Assembly: GCA_963934795.1 (NCBI GenBank)
Contig: CAWWAF010000006.1
Coordinates: forward strand, 4,280 to 68,279
Direction: 5' to 3'
Length of the DNA: 64,000 bases
Origin: UBA8438 sp963934795
GTDB taxonomy: Bacteria > Acidobacteriota > Vicinamibacteria > Vicinamibacterales > UBA8438
Positions 41,371-49,758 of this stretch are shown here, one piece after another; the first letter of the stretch is position 1, and each line of letters opens with the position of its first letter. A program made the translations under genes and the position numbers. The notes beneath the pieces are model-generated. The model saw nothing but the letters and a program-made list of their open reading frames with translations. It ran no database searches and had not been told where the DNA came from.

Positions 41371-42168
41371 ATGATCAGCACACCGATGTATTTCCCCGAC
41401 GGGTTCGATTTGGAGCTGGCCAAGCTGTGTGCCCGGCTCTCGTCCTATGCGTATGACATGTATACGCAGTGGACGAAGCAGGGCAAGCCTCGGAAGGAAC
41501 GCGGTTTCCGCTGGACGCCGCCGTCAGACGCCGGTCTGACCTTTTCCGCCCCGTTCTGGAGCGCTGAGGAGGTGCTCTGGGTGTTCAACGAGGCGGAACC
41601 GTTCGGTTTCTGCGCTCGCGACCGGGCCGGCACGGGGTATCTGGTATTCCGGAGAACCTCGTCGAACAGCGATTGGGCCGACGACGCCGATGTAGACCAG
41701 CGGCCCTACGACCTCGTGCCCAACTACGGACAGGTCCACGACGGATTTCTGAAGCTCTATACCTCGATGCGAGCGGATGTCCTGGACGAACTCGACAGCG
41801 TGGGCCCGATCAGTGATCTGAGGGTGACAGGCCACAGTCTCGGATGCGGCCTGGCCACGCTCGCCGTTCCAGAGCTGGTCGGTCGGCCCGGAGCCGGTTC
41901 GATCACGCAGTACAACTTCGCGAGCCCGCGTGTCGGCAACCCCGACTTCGCAGCCGCCTACAATAGCAACGGCGTCCCAACCTTTCGGGTCGTCAATACC
42001 TGCGATCTGGTCCCTGAAGTGCCACCCAGCGTCCTCGCGAAGCTCGTCTTCAAGCACGTGGGCGCGCCCATAGACTTCACCGCCCAGTATGGGGCAGTTG
42101 GCGGCGACCACAGTCTGGACGGCGCATATCGATACGCGCTGGACAATCCTGGCGCTCCGCAGTCATAG
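41371..42168 (+). CDS. Class 3 lipase family protein
   Basis: The 265-aa protein has an alpha/beta-hydrolase fold of the fungal-type Lipase_3 family. Seen are the oxyanion-side strand GTGYLVFRRTSSNSDW, the nucleophile elbow VTGHSLGCGLA (Ser156), the acid strand NFASPRVGNPDFAAAY and VVNTCDLVPEVPP, and a C-terminal His in GGDHSLDGAY. All three catalytic residues are therefore accounted for. There is no signal peptide, unlike most neighbours, so it is likely cytoplasmic or exported another way. It is followed by a stretch of gene debris. Confidence 0.88.
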   Translation: MISTPMYFPDGFDLELAKLCARLSSYAYDMYTQWTKQGKPRKERGFRWTPPSDAGLTFSAPFWSAEEVLWVFNEAEPFGFCARDRAGTGYLVFRRTSSNSDWADDADVDQRPYDLVPNYGQVHDGFLKLYTSMRADVLDELDSVGPISDLRVTGHSLGCGLATLAVPELVGRPGAGSITQYNFASPRVGNPDFAAAYNSNGVPTFRVVNTCDLVPEVPPSVLAKLVFKHVGAPIDFTAQYGAVGGDHSLDGAYRYALDNPGAPQS

Positions 42169-42490
42169 CGGTCTTGCCCACGCGACGTGAGACGGCGCTG
42201 TGTCAGAGCTGGCCACCAACCGGCCATGACGTGGACCTCGACGACGGCCGGTTCCGAACGATCGGATATCCATCCTGGCAAGAAAAGTTGCTGCCGGTGG
42301 TGCTGAACTGGTTCGACGAACTCGAGCGCTTCGTACCGACTCCCTAGGTCGACGAGTGGAGCATCCACTACTGGATCTTGTGCAGACCGGGGTGTCTAAT
42401 AGCCTGTATCGCTTGCCGGTCTTCCGTCATTGGGGGTGCACAGTGGTCCCGACCGCCCGGGCGTCGACGCCCCAGAACAAGGAGTTCCAG
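42169..42490. other. Intergenic region with a gene-end remnant
   Basis: Apart from the C-terminal remnant at 42231-42347 and the ribosome-binding site AAGGAG at 42479-42484 for the following gene, nothing was recognised here. Confidence 0.5.
42231..42347 (+). pseudogene. Remnant of a C-terminal coding segment
   Basis: An open stretch reads VDLDDGRFRTIGYPSWQEKL, then PVVLNWFDELERFVPTP and stop. The NWF(D/E)EL.R.VPT ending is typical of the last residues of acidobacterial TolB/WD40-type and kinase-linked propeller proteins. No start codon with an RBS and no upstream part of such a protein exist, so it is a 3' stump. The family assignment is from memory of the terminal motif. Confidence 0.4.
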
Positions 42491-43792
42491 GTGCTCACAC
42501 GACGCGTACCCCATGTACTTGCCGCGCTTTCGTTTACCACGCTCCTGATCGTTGGGGTCGGAGATTCGCTTATTGGTGCCGGTGCCGCTGCTGACGTGCC
42601 CCGGGGGACGCCGGAGGAAGTCGGTCTATCGGCGGAACGGCTGACCAGAATCAACGACGTCGTCCAGCGGGCGATGGACGACGAGGCGATCTCGGGCGCG
42701 GTGACCATCGTGGCTCGTCACGGGAAAATCGCGCATTTCGAAGCACAGGGGCTGATGGACATCGAGGATGGCACCCCGATGCGTACCGACACCATCTTCC
42801 CGATCGCGTCGATGACGAAGCCTGTCACGGGGGTCGCGATTCTGATGATGGTGGAAGAAGGACTGGTGCGGCTGACTGATCCGGTTTCGCGGTTCGTCCC
42901 GGAGTTTACTGATCCGGCGGTGGCAGTCTGGCAGAACGGCACGCGGCCTCGGCGCGGCGCAGATGCCCCCGAGGCATACACGATTCCCGCCGCTCGCGAG
43001 ATCACCATCCGGGACCTGATGACCCACACCTCTGGGCTGGGCAGCGGCGGGGCCGGGGCCATCGCGACCCAGCGGGTCGCGCCGCGGCGGTCGACCGACA
43101 CCCTGAAGACCTATGTAGCCGAGTTGGGCGACGCACCGCTCGACTTCCAGCCTGGCACCCACTGGGCCTACAGCGGCCTCAACGGCATCGACACGCTCGG
43201 TCGGGTAGTCGAGGTGGTCTCGGGCCTGACGTTCGACCAGTTCCTCGCGCAGCGCATCTTCGAGCCGCTGGGCATGGACGACACAGCATTCGTCCCGGCC
43301 ACCGCCAGCGCCTCGCGCGTGGTCACGCTGTATCGCCGGTCACCGGACGGACTCGGACGGGTCGACGTGCCAGCCTGGGTAGACACGAAGACCCTCTTCT
43401 CCGGTGGCGGCGGTCTCTGGTCGACCGCCGAGGACTATCTCCAGTTTGCCCAGATGCTCCTCAACCGGGGTGAGCTGGGCGGTGTCCGTCTGCTCGGGTC
43501 GCGAACGGTTGAGCTGATGGCCTCCAACCACGTTGGCGAGCTGTATGCGGAAGGCGGCACGACCGGCGGACGCCCGGGGATGGGCTTCGGGCTGACAGTG
43601 CGGGTAGTCGAGAACGCCGTCGAGGCGCAGCAGTCTATGTCGAATGGAAGTTTCGGGTGGGGCGGCGCCTTCGGCACCAACTTCTGGGTCGACCCGAAGG
43701 AAGACCTCACTGCGGTGCTGATGGTGCAAACCCCGGGCGGCACCCTGCGTGGCGACTTTGCGAACGCGGTGCTGCAGTCGATCGTCGATTGA
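42491..43792 (+). CDS. Serine hydrolase, class C beta-lactamase/EstB family, copy 2
   Basis: The 433-aa exported protein is a paralogue of 12673-13980. SMTK again lies at residues 107-110, followed by LMTHTSGLGSG, HWAYSGLNGID (Tyr motif) and the C-terminal GSFGWGGAFGTNFWVDP. GTG 42491 is set by AAGGAG 6 nt upstream; the more upstream frame from 42356 is rejected. The pair differ mainly in an insert (RPRRGADAPEAYTIPAARE) before the tyrosine motif. Likely an esterase or peptidase acting in the periplasm. Confidence 0.88.
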   Translation: MLTRRVPHVLAALSFTTLLIVGVGDSLIGAGAAADVPRGTPEEVGLSAERLTRINDVVQRAMDDEAISGAVTIVARHGKIAHFEAQGLMDIEDGTPMRTDTIFPIASMTKPVTGVAILMMVEEGLVRLTDPVSRFVPEFTDPAVAVWQNGTRPRRGADAPEAYTIPAAREITIRDLMTHTSGLGSGGAGAIATQRVAPRRSTDTLKTYVAELGDAPLDFQPGTHWAYSGLNGIDTLGRVVEVVSGLTFDQFLAQRIFEPLGMDDTAFVPATASASRVVTLYRRSPDGLGRVDVPAWVDTKTLFSGGGGLWSTAEDYLQFAQMLLNRGELGGVRLLGSRTVELMASNHVGELYAEGGTTGGRPGMGFGLTVRVVENAVEAQQSMSNGSFGWGGAFGTNFWVDPKEDLTAVLMVQTPGGTLRGDFANAVLQSIVD

Positions 43793-43801
43793 GTTCGACG
43801 C

Positions 43802-44776
43802 TTATTGCAGCGCTTCACGCTCGAGCGCTCGTGCGCCCTTGAGCAAGTTCTCCATGCCGTAGTTTCGTTCGTGGCAGGCGTACTCGTAGATCAGGCCTTC
43901 GGTCTTCGGCATATCAAGCGTCGCGGTCCAGTCGGCGGCCCAGGTCGTCGGGTCGGAGAAGGTGACCTCGTAGCTCAGGATGTTGGCCTCTGGCCGTGAG
44001 AAGCGCTCGACCAGGGTGAGGTTTTCGGCCGAACCACGCCAGGGCGCTTGTCCCGTGAAGTGGCTCGTCTCGACCACCAAGGTCTCGCCTTCCCAGTGCC
44101 CGCGCGAGCGGCCCAGCCATTGGCTTGGCGTCTCATCTGGTTCCGAGCCGCCACTCAGCGGGATGATGCGCAGTTCGTGCACCATCTCCAGCAGGATCCC
44201 CACATGGGTTTCGCTCTGGAAGATCTGAAAGTTGTTGTTGTAGACCCCACCGAGCCGAACGGTGCCGCGTGACAGACAGCGCTCCCACAGCCCGCGGTCT
44301 TCTGGGTTTTCTGAATTCTCGCGTCGGGACCGCGCCGCTCGTGCCACGTCCGCTCGCGCGATTGCACCGGCGGTGCGCTCGGGGATCTTGCCGTCGGGCG
44401 GATCTATGATCAGCGACGTCCGCCCGTCGGACATTCCCCGGTCCCACCAGAACTGGTTGTACGCGAGGCCCACGTCCCGTTCGGCAGTCAGTTCGCCCCG
44501 GCGCTCTGAGGTGGCGAACGTGGTGGCGTTGATGTTGGCCTCGGCGACCTCCTCCGAGGTGAGGAACTCGCGGCCCTCGTAGCGATCCGGTCTCTCCAAT
44601 GGGGTCGCGGTGCCGTGGTCCCACACGCCTTGCAGGTCGGGCGTGCCCCATGGCATTCGGGGCGCCGGAGAGCCGTCCGGTGCGCGCCCGGCAGAGGCAG
44701 GTTGAGCTGCGGCGATTGGGGCCACCGCCACTAGCGCAAATAGTACCGACAGGACGTTGAGCATGCGGAGCGTCAT
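43802..44776 (-). CDS. Exported protein of the DLQGxW/YEYACHE family, copy 2
   Basis: The 324-aa protein has a signal peptide (LSVLFALVAVAPIAAAQ), then GTPDLQGVWDHGTATPLERPDRYEG, SLIIDPPDGKIPERT, a Cys motif WERCLSRGTVRLGG, HELRIIPL, GRSRGHWEGETLVVETSHF and the C-terminal YEYACHERNYGMENLLKGAR. Family members share these blocks but have no known function. Start ATG 44776 has AGAGGA upstream. It is convergent with the serine hydrolase gene (9-nt gap). Confidence 0.87.
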   Translation of the reverse strand: MTLRMLNVLSVLFALVAVAPIAAAQPASAGRAPDGSPAPRMPWGTPDLQGVWDHGTATPLERPDRYEGREFLTSEEVAEANINATTFATSERRGELTAERDVGLAYNQFWWDRGMSDGRTSLIIDPPDGKIPERTAGAIARADVARAARSRRENSENPEDRGLWERCLSRGTVRLGGVYNNNFQIFQSETHVGILLEMVHELRIIPLSGGSEPDETPSQWLGRSRGHWEGETLVVETSHFTGQAPWRGSAENLTLVERFSRPEANILSYEVTFSDPTTWAADWTATLDMPKTEGLIYEYACHERNYGMENLLKGARALEREALQ

Positions 44777-44898
44777 TGGTCCTCTTTCGTCTCGGGTGCA
44801 GGCCATAGACAGAACGACGGCGCGGTATGACGGCCAGTCCATAGATATGCTGGCTGCCGGCATCCTATCTGTCGGTCGTCTCTGTGGCAATATGTCGG

Positions 44899-45906
44899 TC
44901 AATTGACGAGCGCGGCGTTGGTCGCCCAAGAGAGCGCCAGGGTCCGCGATGCGCTCGTGGCCACGGGCCTCACTACCTGCCTTGGCAAAGTCGATCGCAT
45001 TGCTTCGCGATGGCGGCTCAGGTTATGCGCCGCATCCTGGTTGACGAGGCACGGGCTCGGCAGTCCGAGAAGTGAGGCGTTGGTCTGGTGCCACCGGACC
45101 AGTTCGCGACTGACGGTTGCGAGGGTCTCTTGAAACGTCGAGAAGGGGAGGATAAGCCCCCGGTCTATGAACTGCCGCCGCTGTCGGTCGTAGGTCTCAA
45201 GTTCGCGTCTGGCCTGCCCGTTGATCTCGTCCAGGTCGGTCGGCCCAGACGGATGTAACCCGTCGTGCAGAAAGATCGAGTCGCCGACCCGTACGACCAC
45301 CGGCTTCGAGCGCAGCCAGCGGCCATACCGCCCGTCTGGACCGAACGCGTCGATGTACTCCAGGAACCCGGGGGGATGGGTATCCATCCAGGCGCTGCGC
45401 GACTGCGGTTGGGGCGCGATCGGACCGAGCGCGTCAGATTGAGCCGCGACCAAGGCCAGGTAGTCCGCGTAGCCCTCCTCCCGGCGGGACTCCGACTCAG
45501 CGTCCGCGAACGCGGCGAGCAGTCCGGGCGTCGTATCGCGCAGGTTCGCCATCAGGCTCATGGTGTCGTGATTGCCCAACACGACGAGCACTCGGCCACC
45601 GGCCTCGGCCGCATCCGTCTCCAGTCGCATCATCAGGTCGAGGACCGCCCTGACGCCCGCTCCCCGGTCCGTGAGGTCGCCCGTTTGGATCAGGGTGTTG
45701 CTCCCGCGAGTCCATTGCTGATCGCGGTCGGTCAACTCGGTAGCTTCGAGGAGGGCACGAAGCTCGTCGATGGCGCCATGCACGTCGCCGATGGCCACAA
45801 CCCGACCCGGCTGCGCGGCAGGCGCCGTGACCGCGACCAGCAGGAGGATGCCCAGACACAGTCGCACGACCGCGGGCAGGCGACGAATGTCCTGTGTGGG
45901 GGCCAC
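44899..45906 (-). CDS. Shewanella-like metallophosphatase with chimeric, truncated C-terminus
   Basis: The 335-aa frame encodes an exported calcineurin-like phosphoesterase: GDVHGAIDEL, GDLTDRGAG, VVLGNHDTM and FLHDGLHPSG supply most of the di-metal ligands of PPP-type phosphatases. The expected downstream GHTP motif with the last His is missing. Instead, after about residue 280 (LLGLPS) the sequence reads CLVNQDAAHNLSRHREAMRS onward, which is exactly antisense to an ECF sigma factor fragment (44983-45075, plus strand). The last ~58 residues are therefore derived from another gene's opposite strand, and the enzyme is probably non-functional. GTG 45906 has TGGAGGGA upstream. Confidence 0.8.
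   Translation of the reverse strand: MAPTQDIRRLPAVVRLCLGILLLVAVTAPAAQPGRVVAIGDVHGAIDELRALLEATELTDRDQQWTRGSNTLIQTGDLTDRGAGVRAVLDLMMRLETDAAEAGGRVLVVLGNHDTMSLMANLRDTTPGLLAAFADAESESRREEGYADYLALVAAQSDALGPIAPQPQSRSAWMDTHPPGFLEYIDAFGPDGRYGRWLRSKPVVVRVGDSIFLHDGLHPSGPTDLDEINGQARRELETYDRQRRQFIDRGLILPFSTFQETLATVSRELVRWHQTNASLLGLPSPCLVNQDAAHNLSRHREAMRSTLPRQVVRPVATSASRTLALSWATNAALVN
44983..45075 (+). pseudogene. ECF sigma factor fragment (region 2-like), antisense within phosphatase gene
   Basis: On the plus strand a frame reads WQSRSHCFAMAAQVMRRILV, DEARARQSEK and stop (45073-45075). The (H/R)AHFFA.AAQ.MRRILVD.ARAR pattern is a hallmark of acidobacterial ECF sigma-70 factors, close to the RNA polymerase-binding region. 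Nothing before or after encodes the rest of a sigma factor. The fragment forms the last part of the phosphatase reading frame in antisense, marking a rearrangement junction near 45070. Confidence 0.65.
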
Positions 45907-46014
45907 CGTCCCTCCAGCTTACCGCGGTGGGATGACCGGCGCACTATGATGAAGCGGTTCAGCCACAGGCGTGGTTGTGCCCGGGTTCATGCAGGCCGGA
46001 AAGGTGTTGACGAC

Positions 46015-46806
46015 ATGCGATTCGCGTTGCCGTTTGCAATGGTGGGCTTGGCCGCTTCGCTGATGGCCCAAGCGCCCGATACGGTGTTCCTCGAGGACTT
46101 CACCTGGACCGAGTTGCGGGACGCGGTGGACGCCGGGACGACGACCATCATTATCCCGACTGGAGGGACGGAGCAGAACGGACCGCACATGGTCCTAGGC
46201 AAGCACAACTACCTCGTGCGCCACAAAGCCGGGGAGATCGCGAGACGACTCGGGGCCGCGCTCGTCGCTCCCGTGATGGCCTACGTGCCGGAAGGCGACG
46301 TGGAGCCGCCGACGAGTCACATGCGATTTCCAGGGACCATCACGACGCCGCCTGAGGTGTTCGAGCAGGTGCTGGAATATGCGGCGCGGAGCCTGAAGCA
46401 GCATGGGTTCGTCGACATCGCGCTGCTGGGTGACAGTGGTGGCAATCAGGCGTCGCAGGCCGTGGTAGCTCAGCGGCTCAACGCGGAGTGGGCCGCGACG
46501 CCGGTACGCGTCCACCACCTGACCGACTACTATCCGGGGCGTGGTGACGACTGGCTGGTCGAGCAGGGCGTTCCGGCCGCGGACGTCGGATCCCACGCCG
46601 GCATGCACGACACCGCGAGCTTGCTCTTCCTCGACCCGTCGAAGCTTCGGCTCGATCGGATGGAGCGGGGCACCGGTCCGACCGGCAACGGCGTGGTGGG
46701 GAACCCCGGCCGATCGACCGCCGCCTTCGGCGAACGGATACTCGAGATGCAGATTGCGGCGGCGGTGCGGCAGATACACCGACTCCGGATAGGTAGTCGG
46801 CCCTAG
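46015..46806 (+). CDS. Creatininase family amidohydrolase-like protein, exported
   Basis: The 263-aa protein has a signal peptide (MVGLAASLMAQAP) and the creatininase fold: WTELRDAVDAGTTTIIIPTGG, TEQNGPHMVLGKHN (E and H metal ligands), MAYVPEGD, MRFPGTITTPP, LLGDSGGNQ and GSHAGMHDTASLLFLDP. The last motif, HAG(x)HDT in place of the usual HAGExET, changes one acidic ligand to His/Asp, so metal binding may differ. Family members open cyclic amides or act on formamides. It is one of three amide- or peptide-hydrolysing exported enzymes around here. Confidence 0.85.
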   Translation: MRFALPFAMVGLAASLMAQAPDTVFLEDFTWTELRDAVDAGTTTIIIPTGGTEQNGPHMVLGKHNYLVRHKAGEIARRLGAALVAPVMAYVPEGDVEPPTSHMRFPGTITTPPEVFEQVLEYAARSLKQHGFVDIALLGDSGGNQASQAVVAQRLNAEWAATPVRVHHLTDYYPGRGDDWLVEQGVPAADVGSHAGMHDTASLLFLDPSKLRLDRMERGTGPTGNGVVGNPGRSTAAFGERILEMQIAAAVRQIHRLRIGSRP

Positions 46807-46904
46807 CAGCGGGCAGGGAGGCGCGCCTCCCTGATGTGAAGGGCGCCCGGTCGGTAGTCTGGTTACGGAAGCGGCAGCGGTTGGCAACTGAAGATGCGGA
46901 CATC

Positions 46905-48452
46905 ATGACAACAGTCTTGCTTCGTCTCACTCTCCTGTGTGGCTGTGTAGTGGGGCTCGCCGTGGCCGCTGCGGCGCAAACGGGCGCCGAGGTGGCACGA
47001 GCCTACCGTGAAGCTCATGCGCCGGCGATCGTCCGGGACTATGCGGAGATGCTGGCCTACCCGAACCGGGCGCGCGATCTCGACGACGTGGCGCGCGCAG
47101 CGGCGTACATCCGCGACGAGCTCCGCGACGCTGGCATCGACACGCGACTGCTCACGCTCGACGGCGTGCCACCGCTCATCTTCGGCGAGCTGCGCGTACC
47201 GGGTGCCCAGCGGACGCTCGGACTCTATGCCCACTACGATGGCCAACCGGTGGATCCCTCGAACTGGACCCATCCGCCGTTCGAACCGACGTTATACACC
47301 TCAGCGATGGACATCGGTGGTCGGCCGCGCGGTCTGCCGGCTGACACCGAGGCGGTCGATCCGGAGTGGCGCATCTACGCCCGGTCGGCCGGCGATGACA
47401 AGGCGCCGATCCAGGCATTGCTGTCCGTCATCCGTGCGTTCCAGGATGGCGACGTGACGCCGACCTCCAACCTGATCTTCTTCTTCGATGGTCAAGAGGA
47501 GGCTGGCTCTCCGCGTTTGGGCGACTACATGGAGTTGGTCCGTGAACGCGTCGAGGGGGTCGATGTCTGGCTGTTCTGCGACGGGCCGGCGCATCAAAGC
47601 GGTCGTCCGCTTCTGGCGCTCGGGGCCCGGGGGGCGATGGGGATGGAGGTCACCGTCTACGGCGCCACACGCAATCTGCACTCGGGGCACTATGGGAACT
47701 GGGCACCGGATACGGGGATGATCCTCGCCCGCCTGTTGTCGTCAATGAAGGGCGAGGCCGGGCGCGTCTTGATTGATGGCTGGTACGACACCGCGGAGCC
47801 ACTGAGCCAGGAAGCGGCCGCGGCACTGCGAGCGATGCCTGATTGGGATAGCCAGCTGAAGCAGGAACTGGGTCTTGCGCGCACGGAAGGGGAACCGCAG
47901 ACGTTGCCTGAGCGGCTGATGGTGCCGGCGCTCAACGTGCGCGGGATGACCAGCGGGAATACCGGGTCGCTGGCGCGCAACATCATTCCGAATACCGCGG
48001 TGGCGGCACTGGGGATACGACTCGTGCAGGGCAACGACCCGGCTCATCTGCGCCGGCTGGTTGTCGCCCACATCGAGCGCCAGGGGTTTCACGTCGTGGC
48101 TGAGGAGCCGGATCTCGACACCCGACTGCGCCACCCGCTCATCGCGAAAGTGACAGGTGGCGGTGGTTCGGTGGCCGCCCGCACGTCCATCTCCGATCCC
48201 TTCGTCATGCAGGTGATTGCGGCGGCGACCGACGCGGCGGACCGCGCGTTCGTCGAGGGGGCCTTGGTGATCTCACCGGGACTGGGTGGGACGCTGCCTA
48301 TTGCCCTGTTCACTGATGTATGGCATAAGCCGGCGCTTGTCGTCCCGATCGCGAACCACGACAACAATCAGCACGCACCAGATGAGAACCTCCGGCTGGC
48401 CAACCTCTGGTACGGCATCGACCTGTTCGCCGAAATTCTGACCATGCCCTGA
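46905..48452 (+). CDS. Exported M20-family dipeptidase, copy 2
   Basis: The 515-aa protein has a signal peptide (LLCGCVVGLAVAAAAQ) and the core of the M20 dipeptidase (carnosinase/DapE-like) group: LYAHYDGQP, SAGDDKAPIQALL, FFFDGQEEAGSP, HSGHYGNW with GNTGSLARNIIPN, and a C-terminal NHDNNQHAPDENLRL that contributes the last metal ligand and catalytic His. Zinc ligands H, D, E, D and H are all present. It should cleave dipeptides in the periplasm. Start ATG 46905 is chosen from the signal peptide; no good RBS. Confidence 0.9.
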   Translation: MTTVLLRLTLLCGCVVGLAVAAAAQTGAEVARAYREAHAPAIVRDYAEMLAYPNRARDLDDVARAAAYIRDELRDAGIDTRLLTLDGVPPLIFGELRVPGAQRTLGLYAHYDGQPVDPSNWTHPPFEPTLYTSAMDIGGRPRGLPADTEAVDPEWRIYARSAGDDKAPIQALLSVIRAFQDGDVTPTSNLIFFFDGQEEAGSPRLGDYMELVRERVEGVDVWLFCDGPAHQSGRPLLALGARGAMGMEVTVYGATRNLHSGHYGNWAPDTGMILARLLSSMKGEAGRVLIDGWYDTAEPLSQEAAAALRAMPDWDSQLKQELGLARTEGEPQTLPERLMVPALNVRGMTSGNTGSLARNIIPNTAVAALGIRLVQGNDPAHLRRLVVAHIERQGFHVVAEEPDLDTRLRHPLIAKVTGGGGSVAARTSISDPFVMQVIAAATDAADRAFVEGALVISPGLGGTLPIALFTDVWHKPALVVPIANHDNNQHAPDENLRLANLWYGIDLFAEILTMP

Positions 48453-48471
48453 CGAGCCAGGGCGGCTGGTG

Positions 48472-48546
48472 TCTTCCCGTTGTTCCTGCTGCACCCACTG
48501 GCCGGCCCCGTTGATCATGTGGACGTCCCGCATGTCCGTGCAGGGC
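48472..48546 (-). pseudogene. Remnant of alpha/beta-hydrolase C-terminus
   Basis: On the minus strand the 190-nt gap between the dipeptidase and HupE-like genes reads TDMRDVHMINGAGQWVQQEQ, then RE, the typical end of epoxide-hydrolase-like alpha/beta hydrolases (GAGHW.Q.E.P), with the catalytic His replaced by Gln. No start or upstream domain is present and no proper stop follows nearby, so it is a relic. Confidence 0.45.
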
Positions 48547-48642
48547 TGGCGTTGCGCCCGTTCCAGCGCGCCTGTCTCGCAATAGCGCCGCCGTCGCTCC
48601 AATCGGCGATGAACAGCCAAGGCTGCGATACCATAAGCCCGT

Positions 48643-49758
48643 ATGCTGCGGCACTTTCGCGACGGTTTCAGAGCACTCAGGACGGCATTCGTCGTGCTCA
48701 TGCTCGTGGGTATGAGCACGACGGTACTGGCGCATCCGGCGCCGTTCAGCTTCGTCGACATTCGCATCGATACCACCACCGTCGATCTCGAAGTCGTGAT
48801 GCATGTGTTCGACGCCGCGTATGAACTTGGCATCGATACGCCGAACGAGGCATTGGACCCGGCTGTGCTCCGTCGTGGCGCCGGGCGTCTAGCCGAGTTG
48901 CTGCGCGAGCGTCTGCACTTCAGGGTCGACGGACGTCCGCTGAGCGTTGATGTGTCCAGTTGGTCTGCTCCCGCGCCATTGGCCGAGCGACAGTCGGTGA
49001 GCATGCGGGCGCGCGTGGATCTCGGGCGGGGACCCGGTGTGGTCGAGGTGACCGCCGTGATGTTTCCATACGATCCGGCCCACCAGACGTTTCTCAACTT
49101 CTACGATGCGGGGGAACTGACCTCGCAGGCGATTCTCGGTGGCGACGACACCAGCTTCGAGTACTTTGTCGGGAGTCGCCAGGGGACACTGGCGGTCATT
49201 CAAAAATTCGTGCCACAAGGCGCGTATCACATCCTCATCGGGCCGGACCATCTCCTGTTCTTGATTGGACTGCTCCTGCTGGGCGGTCCGGTGCGACGGT
49301 TGTTGCTCGTTATTACAGGGTTCACGGTGGCGCACAGCGTGACGTTGGCGCTCGCAGTGCTCGGGGTGGTGTCGCCCCCTGGCGGCGTGGTCGAGCCGGT
49401 CATCGCCCTCAGCATCGTCTACGTCGGGGCGGATAATCTTCTGGTGCGAGAGGGGCGAGACATGCGAGTCTGGATCGCCTTGGTGTTCGGGCTGATCCAC
49501 GGATTCGGGTTCGCGAGCGTGTTGCGTGAGATGGGTTTGCCGACCGGTGCCCTCGGCTGGTCACTGTTCTCGTTCAATCTCGGGGTGGAAATAGGGCAGG
49601 TGGCGGTCGCGGTGGTGGTCGCTGCGGCGTTGATGGCAATTCGGCGGCGGAGCGATGTGGCGGGTCGGCGAGTGGCACTCGTCGGCTCCATCGGCGTGAT
49701 CGCCGCCGGTGTATTCTGGTTTGTCCAGCGGGTCTTTTTTTCGGGAGGCATGGCATGA
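48643..49758 (+). CDS. HupE/UreJ-type membrane protein
   Basis: The 371-aa protein has a signal sequence, an extracytoplasmic beta-rich domain of ~180 residues (SFVDIRIDTTTVDLEVVMHV) and six membrane helices with the HupE/UreJ_2 signature: GAYHILIGPDHLLFLIGLLLL, GFTVAHSVTLALAVLGV, PVIALSIVYVGADNLL and LIHGFGFASVLREMG. His and Asp in HILIGPDH and IHGFGFA are candidate nickel/cobalt ligands. HupE transports nickel in hydrogenase systems, but neither hydrogenase nor urease genes are in the window. The stop overlaps the start of the MBL-fold gene (ATGA). Confidence 0.88.
   Translation: MLRHFRDGFRALRTAFVVLMLVGMSTTVLAHPAPFSFVDIRIDTTTVDLEVVMHVFDAAYELGIDTPNEALDPAVLRRGAGRLAELLRERLHFRVDGRPLSVDVSSWSAPAPLAERQSVSMRARVDLGRGPGVVEVTAVMFPYDPAHQTFLNFYDAGELTSQAILGGDDTSFEYFVGSRQGTLAVIQKFVPQGAYHILIGPDHLLFLIGLLLLGGPVRRLLLVITGFTVAHSVTLALAVLGVVSPPGGVVEPVIALSIVYVGADNLLVREGRDMRVWIALVFGLIHGFGFASVLREMGLPTGALGWSLFSFNLGVEIGQVAVAVVVAAALMAIRRRSDVAGRRVALVGSIGVIAAGVFWFVQRVFFSGGMA

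Noticed and set aside
45265..46014. Upstream extension of the creatininase-like frame
   Set aside because: The frame is open but antisense to the phosphatase gene; the signal peptide starts at 46015.
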